64,000 nucleotides of DNA from Boswellia sacra (GCA_013180625.2 SNVD02009916.1:1-64000), one strand, 5' to 3'; shown: positions 1-12,454, counted from the stretch's first letter. The notes: a model not told the origin generated them from the sequence alone. Numbers and translations: made by a program.

Positions 1-26
1 AAACTTAACAAAATCTTAAAAACCAT

Positions 27-38
27 GCTCTGATACCA
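27..38 (-). promoter_or_regulatory. LTR-retrotransposon primer-binding site (tRNA-iMet type)
   Basis: Read on the minus strand this is TGGTATCAGAGC, the standard site complementary to the 3' end of plant initiator methionine tRNA. It lies three bases inside an LTR edge that reads ...GTCGTGTCA on the same strand. The orientation places the element body to the left, outside the window, so only its 5' LTR and first internal bases are visible. Confidence 0.8.
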
Positions 39-41
39 AGT

Positions 42-2518
42 TGACACGACCCACCCCTAGCTAACACGGGCGAATCGTGCCTAAAACTGTACTAAGAAAA
101 TCTGACTTTTTAAAATATGCTAATTTATGAAAAATTTGGCAGAGTTTCCCCTGTATTTTAGACTAATCCCCCTGCCAAGTACACAAATTTCAACAATTCC
201 AAAATATTTATATAACCACTAACTTCCTTTTCGGGACCTTAAGTCCATCTATTAAAATAATTGTATCTCCAAAACAGTCTTTAGAAGAAAATATGACCTC
301 CGGCCTCAAATATGATTAATTTCGATTCAAAAAGTTTACAACCAAAATTTTAAATATAAATTTAAAAACTCAAACATGATTGAATAAACAAAAATGTCTG
401 AAAGAAACTAAAACAAATCTTTGATACATATACGATATCAAATATTTACATATGCAAGAAAACCATCTACGATACTACAATAAGATATAAAAAAAGAAAG
501 CTCTCAAAACATCATCAAATGGCCAACCTCAAGCAGCTACTGGCGTTCCGACTGAACACTGCAATCTCCTGGGGAAAAAGGGGTTTTTAAAGAAAAGAAA
601 ATAGGGTGAGTATAACCTCAGTGAGTGGGATAAAGTCATTAAAATAGATAAAAATATTGCATAAGACATACAAATAATACCATCATACACAATTAATTAA
701 CTAAAAATTCTGCTTTACTATCATTGATTAGAAAACTGCTTCTAAAAGATACAAAAACGAGCTAATCTTTAAATAATCCATATGCCTTTCACAAAAATCA
801 AATTTTTGATATAAAAATATTCTAAGGCATTTCCACTTGTATTCAAAATTCAATTTGATAACCGTATTAAGGTTCTAATTCCCGTAAAACTCATTTCGCA
901 TATTAAATTTCTAAATCATTACAGTTTCACTAATCAAGTACCCAAACTAATCTGACTGATCATGACCTAGCGGGGCTAGGATCGCTCAGGCCAAGATATC
1001 TCTATACTGATCCTACGCATACGCAGAGCTGCCCCCAAAAGGCTAAACATCCAGATCACACGGCCCAAAGCCTCTATGTGTGCCTGAATGGGTCCCAAAG
1101 ACCTCTATACTTTCACTATCTGAATGAATTGGGTACTAGCTTAGTAAAACATAAAAATTCGATTCTGTACTTTTAAATCTCTAAAACATTAAACAATTCT
1201 TTCTAATAACAACATAGATAAAATTTGATAAACCATGAAATATGCTTCATACAAAAATAAAGGGATATCTGTTTACTAATATAATAAAGTTTCGCTAACA
1301 ATTATAATAAAAATAGAAATTTATAAATTATAATTCAATTATTGGTAAAAATGTATGTTTTTCCCACTCACTATCTTGCGGATTAACTTGCGTGGCAACC
1401 TCTTCTGCGATCGGATCTCGGTATGTATTAGGAACCACAGTCTCACCTAAGGAGAAAGTCAAATAAAATTCTTTAATAGCACAAAACCGTAGTCTCACCA
1501 ATAACATATTAATTCTTCTAATTAACTCCATTTCCACACTTTTTAAACATACCAATTCTGGTTCTCCGATTTTTAATAATTAATTGACTCATCCAAATGG
1601 TCTAATATTTTATAAGGATCTTGTATACATAAATATCTAATACCATATAAAATTTCATAGCATTCTGTATTCATTTGATCCCTCAAATCCTTCATTTTTT
1701 TTAGATACATAAATTCTGTAAATTCCCTTCCAAATCTGACCTCTCCCTATTCCAAAATACATGATAATTTGTACTAAATTCATAAAATCACCAAACCTTC
1801 CAGATTTAAATTATACATATCTACAAACTCATATCCAAAATTTCATAATTTTTGAAGACCTCTAGATACCCCAATTAACTTACCCAAAATTGATTTTTCT
1901 GCAGAAAATTTAAATTCCCAGCAGTGAACAGTAAACTTCGAAAATTCATATAAAATTGTATACTCAACATTTTTCAGTGAATCCAACTTTAAAAAAATCC
2001 TTAGGATGTCTATTTTAACATACAAAAATTCCAGAATCAGATTAAAGGCCAACAGATTGCTACAATTTTCAAAATCTGTACTGTTCACAGAATCCCTAAT
2101 TTTCCATAATTATTACCAAACTTCAATTCCTTCAAACCAACTCCATAAAATCAACAAGAATGTGAAATACTTTGTTTAATACTTTCAATTTCATCATTAT
2201 TCTTCCTTCTCTCTCTAAAAAATTTCTCAAATGTCTCTAATTTCTCTCTAATATCATAATATTCCATTTAATTATAGTAAAAGTTGAAGAAATTACCTCA
2301 AAACTCTTCAAATTCCTCTTGAAAATCAAAATTGTCCTCTTGCCCTTTCACTTCCTTCTCTCCCGTCTCCCCCTCTGTCTTCTATTCTAGATTTTTTTTT
2401 TGTTTCTAATAATTCCTAATTATTGCTTTATATAATTGCATGAAAAATTAAAAAAAAATGACTTAAGGGCTGGGCTAAGATAATTGATGGGCTAGGCTTT
2501 TGCTAATGGGCTTTACAA
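42..2518 (-). mobile_element. Long 5' LTR of a minus-strand LTR retrotransposon
   Basis: The inner edge (plus-strand TGACACGACC at 42) abuts a tRNA-iMet primer site, which fixes orientation and one boundary. The outer boundary is uncertain: 2518 is chosen because the minus strand there begins TGTAAAGCCC, and unrelated duplicated sequence starts at about 2543. On the minus strand a TATA-like ATTATATAAAG lies at about 2427-2440, followed by a GA-rich stretch (about 2340-2395), as in a promoter and R region. The body contains short GAACAGT-type motifs and a GC-richer island at about 965-1125 that resembles, in single copy, the unit arrayed in the solo LTR at 54226-56300. No convincing coding sequence is present; short open frames here are fortuitous. 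Gypsy-like by style, but the superfamily cannot be proved without the internal region. Confidence 0.6.
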
Positions 2519-2542
2519 TTATTTTATGCTTATTATCTTTGT

Positions 2543-3286
2543 TGTATCTATGTTTGGATTTTCTTGGTTTATTCATTGTGAATGGAACTGTTTAAAATCT
2601 ATGTTATTACAACTAGAAACTTTTTTTTCTATATAGATTGGGCTTATTTTTCTTGCAATTAAATCTCAGATGCGTGGATTTTCATGCCTTTTCTAGTTTA
2701 TGAAATTTGTCCGTGTTAAGGTTTTGAATTTGGATAGAATTAGTTCAATTAGATCTTCTCAAATTAACTGATTTCTAGTCAGGTACCAAAATCTATTCTT
2801 CTTGTTGTGATTTGTTTATTTATTTATTTTTTTTTTGCGAAAATGGGCTGCTTCTTACTTGGCTATGTATAAGAGGAGTAACTGTTAATTCTTTTAACCT
2901 GTATTTTGTTCTGATTGGTCCGATGGCCTGTTTTGCTAAGGTCAGTTGATGAAGGTTAGGTTTGGTAATTAACATGGTTATGGCATCAATGGCATCATTA
3001 GAGTTTTTGTTCTATGTTGTTTTGTGTAGAAAATAAAGTGAGCATCCTCTTGTGATTATTTATTTTTGTGAAATCAAAGTTTGTATGAAACTTTGATTGG
3101 TATCATAGTTAGGAGTCTACTGTTCAGGTTGTTGTAGCTAGAGTGTTTGTTTCACAGCCAGGTTTCATGAATTCAACACAATAGCTACATATGAGCCAGT
3201 TCCAATTTTTCTCTCTCTCGTGGTCTCTCCTTGCAATCAATTTATACTTTATATTGGCAGGTTATGCCAAATATATCTCAACTTAA
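2543..3286. repeat. Segment A, copy 1 of a recent duplication
   Basis: About 745 bp are nearly identical to 8183-8929, starting at TATCTATGTTTGG and running to ATCTCAACTTAAT. Differences are scattered single bases plus short indels in the T-rich part. It looks like intron or intergenic DNA (T-rich, no long frame). In this copy it is fused directly to segment B; in the other copy segment B lies about 9 kb away. Confidence 0.85.
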
Positions 3287-4366
3287 TTTAGAGTTCACAA
3301 GGTTAATTAATGCATGCTAGCATTAGAGGATCTTATTAGAGAGTCTGAAGCACACATCATTCATACTTTTATATAATAAAATCTTATTATATATATGTTT
3401 ATTTTCTTCCACTTAGATATTGTCATTACTCTAATGCTTCTATTCAAATTCGAGAACCTTCGATGATATAGTAATGATTAAGTGAAGAACAAACAAAATA
3501 AACTAAATCCAAATGATAAAGATAACTTGATTGGTCCATCCACCTAAGAGTATTCTGTATTCTAAAATCTTCATCCTTAATACTTGAAAAGTAAATTATC
3601 ATCATATGCTCAAACTTGAGAGTTTGCAAAACCCATCGCAAACAATACAATAACTTATGTGGAAATTTTGAAGTTATCTCCAAAATAGCAAACTGATGAG
3701 CATAATGGAATATACCAAAATCAAAGATTCTTCTATCATGTGTGATTGTAGGACAAAAAGCGTTTAGAAATTGTCAATCTTTTAAACTTTGATGACAAAA
3801 ATTAGAAAGAGGATTGCATCCGTTGTGAAATCGGAGGCTATGTTGCAAGGGATCAAGATCAAAGTTGTCTCCGCCTCTCTTTATCGAAGCGACATCAATC
3901 GCTACTTGGGAAACTCGCGCAAGTACACTTCTCGAAGTGGTGGACTCACTTCACTTGCATGTCCTCTAAAAGGTGGAGACATTTTTTTTTATAAGTATTT
4001 GAGAGTGATTGAGTGAGAGAGGCCTACGATTAAAGAGGAGGTGAATTAGGGGTTTTGGGTAATGAGAAATGACAATGAGCTAATTAAATCTATAGGGACG
4101 GTTTTGAAAATTTTTAAAATTATAGGGGCGCGTAAGTAATCCTATAAGGATTTCTGGACAAGCATAAATGTCTGAGATTTTATGGTTGAACTGGTCAAAA
4201 TTTTTAACAATGATGACAAGAATTAATTAAATCTGTAAGGGCAGCTTTGAAAATTCTCAAACTTATAGAGGTGCGTAGGTTTAGCATATATGGGTTTTTT
4301 GAGAACTATTAAACATATGGATTATATCGAAAACTTTGTCAAAAGTTTTTCTAAAAGTGAGAATGG
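3287..4366. mobile_element. Right part of a long-TIR Mutator-like element (segment B, copy 1)
   Basis: Nearly identical to 17989-19078, the right-hand part of a complete long-TIR element. The right terminus here ends ...AAAGTGAGAATGG and is followed by ACAATTGCC, matching the TSD of the other copy at 8 of 9 positions. The left TIR is missing and segment A takes its place. An open frame at 3789-4016 (75 codons) is also open in the second copy with a few substitutions. Part of it lies in the TIR, it matches no family I know, and shared recent ancestry is enough to explain it. The next 89 bases (to 4455) are host flank shared with copy 2, so the segment was duplicated together with its flank. 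Confidence 0.7.
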
Positions 4367-4459
4367 ACAATTGCCTACTCTGGCCCCTTTTAGCTGTCTA
4401 TGATACTAATGATTTTTTCAATATTGTTGCAATTGCGGTTAATATTGTTGGAGTCTCAT

Positions 4460-5873
4460 TGATAAGTGTCTATTTATGTATCATTTTCATATCAATTTAT
4501 CTATGTTTCTTTATTATAATCTTTGGTATTTTTATGTTTTTGTGTGGTTTTGATATTTGTAGGAGTTTTGGAGTAACTTGCACAAAAATGGAGTAAAACC
4601 CTTTATTTTCACCTCTGCTAGTCAACCATCTTCTCGGATTTAATTGTATTGATATACAATGAACCCGATGACATGTTGTATACCGTTGGAAAGCTCTCGA
4701 AATCTATTTTCTAGAGAAATTTACGGTTCATGAATTCATTCAGTGTACCAAAAGTTATAATCAAAACAGTGTGAGAAGTGTAGAAATATAATTCCACAAA
4801 TCTCTGTAGCATGTATAATACGGGACACTGTAGCAGATTACTGTAGCAGAGTATATAAACACATTTTAGGGTTTTATTTTGATAACTTGTAAGAGAGGAG
4901 AACGTGTGGGAGGCTTCAGCTTTGGATTTCTCTCATCTCCTGGAGTTCTTGAAGGAGAAAGAAGGCTTGAAAAGAGGGAGAACTACAATCTTAAGAGATT
5001 TTCATCAAATTTGCTAAGTTTTCTCTTTCCCTTTCATTTTCTAGAATATCTCCATATTGTATTGTATTTTTATTGTGTCTGAATATGTGTAACTAAATCT
5101 GAATTGGTTGAGGGTGATTTCAAAGTCCTTGATATGGTTCTTATGAGTTGATTGTGAAAGATATTGTTATCCAATTCTCTAATTGAAGTTGCTTATATTC
5201 TCCCATATTTAATGCTTATGATTGCTTGCTGATTGTATTTGGGTGGCCAACTGAATATAATTTGGATGTTGTCTATTGCTATACTAGAAATCTTGATCTG
5301 TAATTGTCTTGAATTTCTAATCATTAGTAGCAAAATTGTGATCAGATATTGCAATTGGAGAATATAACCTAAGTTAAATAATCCGAACTTGTGTGTTTAT
5401 TGCTTAGATCAACCTATCTTTCTTATCGTAATGCATCCATTGAATTAAATTTAGAGAGCTTGTTCTAGGTTGTTTAATGGATAGAGATTAAATAAAGAGC
5501 CTGTTTTATTTAACAACAAAGTAAGGAAAGATTGGGATAACAGAGCTTGTTGTTATCTACGGTTGATAATTTCAATGGTGTAATTGGATGACAATTCTAT
5601 GATTTATTCGCAAATCCATATCTTGTGGTAGAGAATGATCCCTTAGCCAAATTTCTGTCATTGATTAATTCTCACTTCAATTAAGTTTGCATTGTGTTAT
5701 TCTTTATTTGCATTAATATTTCATCTAGTTAATCAATCAACAAAACCCCCCATTTATTCTGTTTTCGCTTTCGAATAACAAATTTAATTAGAATCAATCC
5801 TCGTGGGAACGATATCTTACTCATCACTTTATTACTTGTGCGACTAGTATAGTTGCTAGTTTCGAACGCATCA
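4460..5873 (+). mobile_element. 5' LTR of an Athila-like Ty3/gypsy retrotransposon
   Basis: The segment starts TGATAAGTGTC and ends GAACGCATCA, and is followed six bases later by a TGGCGCCGTTG primer site. That site is characteristic of the Athila/Tat group, whose primer is usually assigned to tRNA-Asp. A TATA-like TATATAAACAC at about 4850 is a plausible LTR promoter. Length is about 1.4 kb, in the usual Athila range. It interrupts the duplicated flank shared with the copy at 19.1 kb, so it inserted after that duplication. No 3' LTR is visible in the window. Confidence 0.7.
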
Positions 5874-5879
5874 AGTTTT

Positions 5880-5897
5880 TGGCGCCGTTGTCGAGGA
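5880..5897 (+). promoter_or_regulatory. Athila/Tat-type primer-binding site
   Basis: TGGCGCCGTTGTCGAGGA closely matches the usual Athila-group primer site (TGGCGCCGTTGCCGGGGA) and sits just after the LTR end, fixing plus-strand orientation. Confidence 0.75.
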
Positions 5898-5987
5898 TTG
5901 ATTTTCTAATCGATTTATTGTTTTGTTTTTATTGTTAATTCCTATTTTTGTTTGTTTTTCTTTTCTGATTGTTTGTGTTTAGGCGAC

Positions 5988-6188
5988 ATGGCAGTAAAAT
6001 TCCAACAATTCAGTAGTCGATTTGAGCCACAATTACATTGGAGTGTAAATGAGGGAAGCACTCAGAACCTTGAACAACAACTTTCTAAGCTAACTTCTCT
6101 CGTGGAAAACATGGTTGTAGGAGATATGCAAAAATCTTATGCATGTGGGGTATATTCTATCATGAAGCTGTTGACCCACGTATGGCAA
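5988..6188 (+). pseudogene. Truncated gag start of the Athila-like element
   Basis: An open frame follows the primer site. Its residues include QNLEQQLSKL and, farther on, ACGVYSIM. This resembles the Athila gag region that reads roughly as a coiled segment followed by a Cys-containing ACGVCS-type motif. The frame begins at ATG 5988, although it is open from 5952. Coding similarity stops at about 6188, where an unrelated element starting with a G-run (AGAGGGGGGGTGAATTGGG) takes over. Only about 65 codons of gag remain; protease, RT and integrase are absent. Confidence 0.5.
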
Positions 6189-6485
6189 CCCAAGAGGGGG
6201 GGTGAATTGGGTTTTTATTTATTAAAACGGATTTGTAAAACTTTTCTTTGAAGATCAAAATTATTTAACTCTTTCTTTGAGAATAAAGGTGAAGAAGATG
6301 AAAATAGAATGCAATCAATAGAATAGCAATAAAGAACAATCACAAGTGCAAGTAAATGTAAAGAGCATAGGGATAGAGAGAGTGCAAACTCAATTTACGT
6401 GGTTCGTCAAACCTTGCCTACGTCCATGGGCTCCTAGCTCCACGAGCTAAGCTTTCCACTAAGTTGTAGAAATCTTTACAACTTG

Positions 6486-6975
6486 CTTGATGAACAACCT
6501 CACCAAGACTTTTTCTTCCAACCCTTGATAACACCACACCAAAAGTTCTTCTTGATGAACAACCTCACCAAGGCAACTTCCTTCAACTCTTGATAACACC
6601 ACACCAAGAGTTATTCTTGATGAACAACCTCACCAAGGCAACTTCCTTCAACCCTTGATAACACCACACCAAGAGTTCTTCTTGATGAACAACCTCACCA
6701 AGGCAAATTCCTTCAACTCTTGATAACACCGCACCAAGAGTTCTTCTTGATGAACAACCTCACCAAGGCAACTTCCTTCAACTCTTGATAACACCACACC
6801 AAGAGTTCTTCTTGATGAACAACATCACCAAGGCAACTTCCTTCAACTCTTGATAACACCACACCAAGAGTTCTTCTTGATGAACAACCTCACCAAGGGA
6901 ACTTTCTTCAACTCTTGATAACACCACACCAAGAGTTCTTCTTGATGAACAACCTCACCAAGGAAAGAATTCTCT
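6486..6975. repeat. 65-bp minisatellite, about 7.5 copies
   Basis: Units start with CTTGATGAAC at 6486, 6551, 6616 and every 65 bases after. Each unit contains two related half-motifs, CTTGATGAAC..CACCAAG and CTTGATAAC..ACACCAAG, so the unit itself appears to be a diverged internal duplication. Copies differ by a few substitutions. Confidence 0.9.
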
Positions 6976-7289
6976 CAAGGATAACTTTATCCTTTACAAG
7001 TAGATCTCACTCTCACCACAATACAAGAACAAGGATAATTTTTACAACAAAAGTACAACTCTCTTCAAAGAGTAGATAAAGAATATAAAAGCTCTCTAGA
7101 CTTGATATTTCTTTTGTTTTTTTTTTGCTTGATAGATTCTTCTCTTCTTCTTGCTCTTTGTTGCTGAATGCATGGGAGAAGGGCTCCTTTTATAGGCAAA
7201 TGGGATGAACTTAATCAAATGAAGACACCAACTACAAATTTTCTGCCCACCATAAAAACCGTAATCTTGTCTGCCATTTTTGTCAATGT

Positions 7290-7975
7290 TGGGTTTGAAA
7301 TTTGAAAATCTGCAAAACATAAAAGATCTGCACATTTGAATAAGCTTTCCAACGCATCAAGAATCAAGTCATTTGGATATCTGTAGCTCAAGATATGGCC
7401 AAAACACCATTCGGTGCTCATGTGACTTGATTTTTCTTCCATGTGTCAGTCCACCGAATTGAATGATAATTCTGTCAGCATTCCATTTGAAATTTGAATT
7501 TATTCAAAACATAAAAGATCTGCATATTTGAATAAGCTTTCCAAAACATTAAGAATCAAGGAATTTGGATATCTCTATCTCAAGATATGGCCAAAACACC
7601 ATTCGGTGCTCATGTGAGTTGATTTTTCTTCCTTGTGTCAGTCCACCAAATTGCATGTCAATTATGTCAGTCTTCCATTTGAAATTTGAATTTTATTCAA
7701 AACATATGAAATGTGCCTCATTAAGTCAGCTTTCCAATGCCATAATAATCAAGTGATTTGGATATTTGTAGCTCAAGATATGTCCAAAAGAGTATTCGGT
7801 GCTCATGTCAGCTACTTCTGTTTGTCTTTCAACTTGCATGATGATTTGGACGACCTTACACTTGAAATTTGAATTTATTTAAAACATATAAAATGTTATA
7901 AATTAAGTAAGCTTTCCAAAGGCTCAAGAATCACATCATTTGGACATTTGTAGAGAAATATATGACCAATTGATT
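7290..7975. repeat. Degenerate ~190-bp tandem array, about 3.5 copies
   Basis: Units begin at TTGAAATTTGAA (about 7297, 7485, 7677, 7863). They share AATAAGCTTTCCAA, TTTGGATAT, CAAGATATGGCCAAAA and ATTCGGTGCTCATGT. Divergence rises toward the right. Short open frames on either strand result from the repeat and are not genes. Confidence 0.85.
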
Positions 7976-8182
7976 GAACATTACTCATGTGTCACATTCC
8001 TTGAATCAAACCTTGTTCTTAAACTTTGGTGCCTTTAACATATAGTCTTCTCCTTAGCTTCAACACTTCATTTTAATAAGCCTTTTCTTGTTTTTACAAT
8101 TATTTCAATGATATTACTCTTGCACATAAATAAACATGTTAGTAAATCTCAATGAATCAATGTGTATTGTTATCATCAAAAT

Positions 8183-8929
8183 TATCTATGTTTGGATTTA
8201 CTTGGTTTATTCATTGTGAATGGAACTGTTTAAAATCTATGTTATTACAACTAGAAACTTTTTTTTCTATATAGATTGGGCTTATTTTTCTTGCAATTAA
8301 ATCTCAGATGCGTGGATTTTCATGCCTTTTCTAGTTTATGAAATTTGTCCGTGTTAAGTTTTTATTGAATTTGGATAGAATTAGTTCAATTAGATCTTCT
8401 CAAATTAACTGATTTCTAGTCAGGTACCAAAATCTATTCTTCTTGTTGTGATTTGTTTATTTATTTATTTATTTATTTTTTGCGAAAATGGGCTGCTTCT
8501 TACTTGGCTATGTATAAGAGGAGTAACTGTTAATTCTTTTAACCTGTATTTTGTTCTGATTGGTCCGATGGCCTGTTTTGCTAAGGTCAGTTGATGAAGG
8601 TTAGGTTTGGTAATTAACATGGTTAAGGCATCAATGGCATCATTAGAGTTTTTGTTCTATGTTGTTTTGTGTAGAAAATAAAGTGAGCATCCTTTTGTGA
8701 TTATTTATTTTTGTGAAATCAAAGTTTGTATGAAACTATGATTGGTATCATAGTTAGGAGTCTACTGTTCAGGTAGTTGTCGCTAGAGTGTTTGTTTCAC
8801 AGCCAGGTTTCATGAATTCAACACAATAGCTACATATGAGCCAGTTCCAATTTTTCTCTCTCTTGTGGTCTCTCCTTGCAATCAATTTATACTTTATATT
8901 GGTAGGTTATGCCAAATATATCTCAACTT
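8183..8929. repeat. Segment A, copy 2
   Basis: Near-identical to 2543-3286. It lies immediately right of the unclassified element and is followed by unrelated sequence (AGTAGGAAGTCAG...), not by segment B. It carries a slightly longer TTTA run than copy 1. Confidence 0.85.
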
Positions 8930-11415
8930 AATAGTAGGAAGTCAGTTGTTTGGAACACAAAAAACTAAGATTTGATTAGGCATAAGTGAGATTACAACTG
9001 CAGTTCATTGTTGTATGGAATTTATCTTTGTCCACGTAAATGATGAATCCACTGAGCTGTTATATATTTGATCCTATATATGGAAGACAACTCTTGCTAA
9101 TTGATTTGAATTGATTATAGCTATTTCTATGCATGAAATGACATGTGCATGCATGTACTTTTCATGAAATGATGTGTTACAACCTCAATTATATATAATG
9201 GTTACATTTTGTGCCTGAAGTTATATGTTTTTAGGTGGTGTATACATATATATTTGGTTAAAGTTTATGTGAAGTGTAAAGGAGCAGTTGGAGCATTGCA
9301 TTGGATTATACCTCCTCTAGCCCTTCAATGCTTTGCCATTTGAAAGGAAAAGGAGAGAGGAAGCTACAGACAGAGCCAACTTCCTCTTTTGCTGGATGTA
9401 TGATGGATGTCATTGATCATCAGCCTGTAAAAAGGTGCTATTTATCCTTTATTTTTCAACTTATTTTATCATTTTTGAATCCTATTCCTAACTGTCATGG
9501 CCAGTTTAGAAATAGAATGAGAAAATATGGAAAACCGGTTTAGAACTAGGTACACTTTCAGTCTCAACTTCTCATAAAGCTCAATGTTTATGTAAAAGTC
9601 TTAATTCTAGTTCCCAAAAATGACCATCTAGACCTTTGTAATTAAGTGAATACATATTACAGTTGAGCTCCAGAACCCTTTCCCACAGTAGAAGTGACGA
9701 ATTAATCAAAATGGATCCACATAAATTAACATACTCTTCTGTATAAATATTTTTTTCTTTTATGAATTTCTTGTTATTAGCTACTAGTACCATTTTTGTT
9801 TGCATCCGTACAATTAATTTCTCCATTCTCAACAATTTTATGCTACTTTAGAAGTAGCATAAATAAATTACTTTTTTAAATGTAGTATTAGAGAACTGAT
9901 AGATATCAATAGTGAATTTAACCATGCAAGAACCTTAAGAGCGATGGAGTTTCATGTGGCTTCTGAAAGGGCTATATATATATATATATATATACCCCAA
10001 ATTAAAGCGTTACAGTATGTACTGGTTGCTTTGGTGTATTGTTTCCTCGTCCGACTTTTAAGTGTTAATTTCTGAACTTTTCTATTTTCATGAGAACATG
10101 TTGCTATAAAAGTCAGTGTCATCAAACAGAGCCTCTATTTCAAGTCCTCTAGACTCTTTCGCCTGGATTAAGAGAGGGCAGATAGATGACACGAGTCACA
10201 TGATGACAAGATGTAAGAAAAATTAAAGCTTCAACTTGTTTCAGTTTCTATCTTTCTGGCTTATTTAAGTATGATTCCAGATTACATATGTGGCTGCATC
10301 AATTTCTGCATCAATTTTGGATGTGATGAGACGTTTTTGGTCATACATTTTTTTTTTTCTGGTTACTGTCTGGTAATATCCTCTGCCTTTAATTATTGTT
10401 TCCAGAAGTTCCTTTGATTTTATAGCCTTCTTTGAAATGACGTTTTGGAGATCATTGGTCAATCATTACTATACACATTACTTACTCAGTACAGTTTAAC
10501 ATATGTATATAAATTTTATCACTATGGCATACTCCTATGCATGCTAGTGAGTTTTAGCAATTTTTTGCTGCAACTTGTTACTAATTGCGCGTTGGGATAA
10601 TGGAGGCACAAATTTGATTTCAGAATCACTCTTGGTATGGCTACTAGAGATGCATGCATTTCCAGAAGCTTTAGTTTTATTGCTTATGCTAATACGTTGG
10701 TTGAGTTCATATATGCTTATGCATGTGTGGATAAAATTGGCATTTCATGTCACATCTCATATTTGTCAATGTATGATATCTCAAACTGGTTTAAAAAGGC
10801 TTAAGTGCCCTTGCTAAGCTGATTCATTTTGAGTGAAGGATGTTATGTAGATAAAAGACGTGTGAATCTTAAAAGGAAAATATATTTTTGGGTTGATTCG
10901 GCTTGTTCAAATTGGTATTAAAGTAGAATTGCAACCTGAGACTATCTTTTGTTTTGAATTTGGGCTGTTATTGGTATTAGTGTTATAATAGGTATTAGAA
11001 TTGGCTTGCAACCTGAGTTGGTGCAGGTCTATACAGAGCTACAGATTCATAAGCATGTGAGAGTTTATCATGTCTTATATTACTAGAAAATGGCGTTCAG
11101 AACTAGTTAAAAAGGGAGTCTTTGTGACATCCTCCATCTATGCATGTATACATATACATGCCTCTTAATACTCGTTTCATTAAAAATAAAAAAATAAAAT
11201 AAAATAAACAATGTACAAGACAAGATGGAATGGCAATGCCTGGCTCCAAGGCCAGTTGTATATTGTGTCTCTACCTGAATTAATTACTTTATTGGTGGAC
11301 AGTATCATTATATTAAGCAAGATCATACATGATCAATTGATACGTGAAGGTTATGTTAAATTTATTCCCAATTTGGTGGACTACCATAAAGCATTCAATT
11401 TGGATTAATGATGGC
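8930..11415. other. Low-complexity AT-rich spacer, no gene recognised
   Basis: About 2.5 kb with a (TA)n run at 9972-9996, oligo-T tracts and only short open frames (80 codons or fewer) with no recognisable motif. Its composition resembles plant intron or intergenic DNA. It is the left part of the block that separates segments A and B in copy 2. Confidence 0.5.
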
Positions 11416-12180
11416 TTATGTCAAACATTAGAGAGCATGTTTTAGACTCATTAGTTTGTGATCACCATTTGACAATGAGTTATTCCAATTGTGTCCAAAT
11501 CGTTAGTAGTGTGATTAAGATCAAGTATAATCCAATGAGATTTGTTATGGATCCGTGATGGGAGGATATATATATGTATATGTATATATATACATATACA
11601 TATATGTATATGTGTATGTATGTATTTCTATATGTAAAGTAGCGCATTTCCACTTGACCTTCAGAAACCAAGGCGAGGGGTAGTTTCCCCATTGCCTCTT
11701 CTATATCTCACACCCGTGACCCACATAGCCCAACTACACAACTTCATTACTTCCAACGACAAAACAAGGAGAATAAGAATCCACCGTGGTTAGTTTTTCT
11801 AGTCAACATGCGTTCTAGACATTGTTTAGCACATTAGAGAATTGAGTCTGTATTGGTCATAAGGAAATGGGCTATTTAGGTACCAATGGTATTAGAGCTC
11901 ATATTGTACTCTCCTCATTATTCTATATGATATTGGTAGTAGTTTGCTTTTAAGACTTATTGTGTAAAGTTCACTACTAAAGCATAGGATTTTTTTTTTT
12001 TTTTAAATCTACACTTTGGTTCATTTCTTTGGTAGATTAAGTGCGCATCTAGATTAGGTTAGATATATTGATTTACAAAATGAATTTTCATGATTTTTGG
12101 AGGGTTGGATTGTGATATAGTTCAAAACGAGTTGAACTCAAGTGTTTATGATGCAAAACCAGCTAAACAATTGAAGAAGA
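11416..12180 (+). mobile_element. LTR-like repeat with iMet-like primer site, copy 1
   Basis: The region matches 21230-21965 in opposite orientation over about 750 bp, with many substitutions. A candidate LTR runs from TGTCAAACATTAG (about 11418) to GGTACCA (about 11885). It is followed at once by TGGTATTAGAGC, one base off the standard initiator-tRNA site. Homology continues past that into the presumed internal region (to about GAACTCAAG, 12140). No coding sequence survives. A TATATG-rich microsatellite lies at 11566-11620. The assignment as an LTR is an inference. Confidence 0.5.
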
Positions 12181-12454
12181 CGACCATTTAATGTTTTTTG
12201 AGAAAATAACAATTAGGTCACTAATTTTTAAAGTTTTACGAAAACCTTCTAAATAAGGATTACTTTGGACCCCCATATTTTGGTAATTTTCATTTCGATT
12301 ATAAATCAAGCCAATTTCATAAAGACATCCAATTTTTTGGTGATTTTTGTTGACCCATTTTTGCCAAATTACTTTACGTCCAAAATCTTTTAAAGTTTTT
12401 GTAATCGATCTTGAAGAAAGAAAATTTATAAAGATTTTATTATTGAGTTTTCAA

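Larger units (their letters stand above)
6189..8182. mobile_element. Unclassified non-coding repeat element with two tandem arrays
   Basis: The unit begins abruptly inside the gag stub with AGAGGGGGGGTGAATTGGG and ends at about 8182 before segment A. It holds a conserved-looking block at about 6395-6450 (TTTACGTGGTTCG followed by CCTACGTCCATGGG), a 65-bp minisatellite and a roughly 190-bp degenerate array. I recall this style of opening from many plant genomes but cannot place it in a superfamily. No coding sequence, TIR or TSD could be established. Confidence 0.45.

Noticed and set aside
6486..6975. CRISPR-like array
   Set aside because: The 65-bp units are contiguous, with no unique spacers, and the genome is a plant's; it is a minisatellite.
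11566..11620. Palindromic TATATG-rich run as a regulatory site
   Set aside because: It is a microsatellite within an LTR-like repeat; palindromy follows from the dinucleotide composition.
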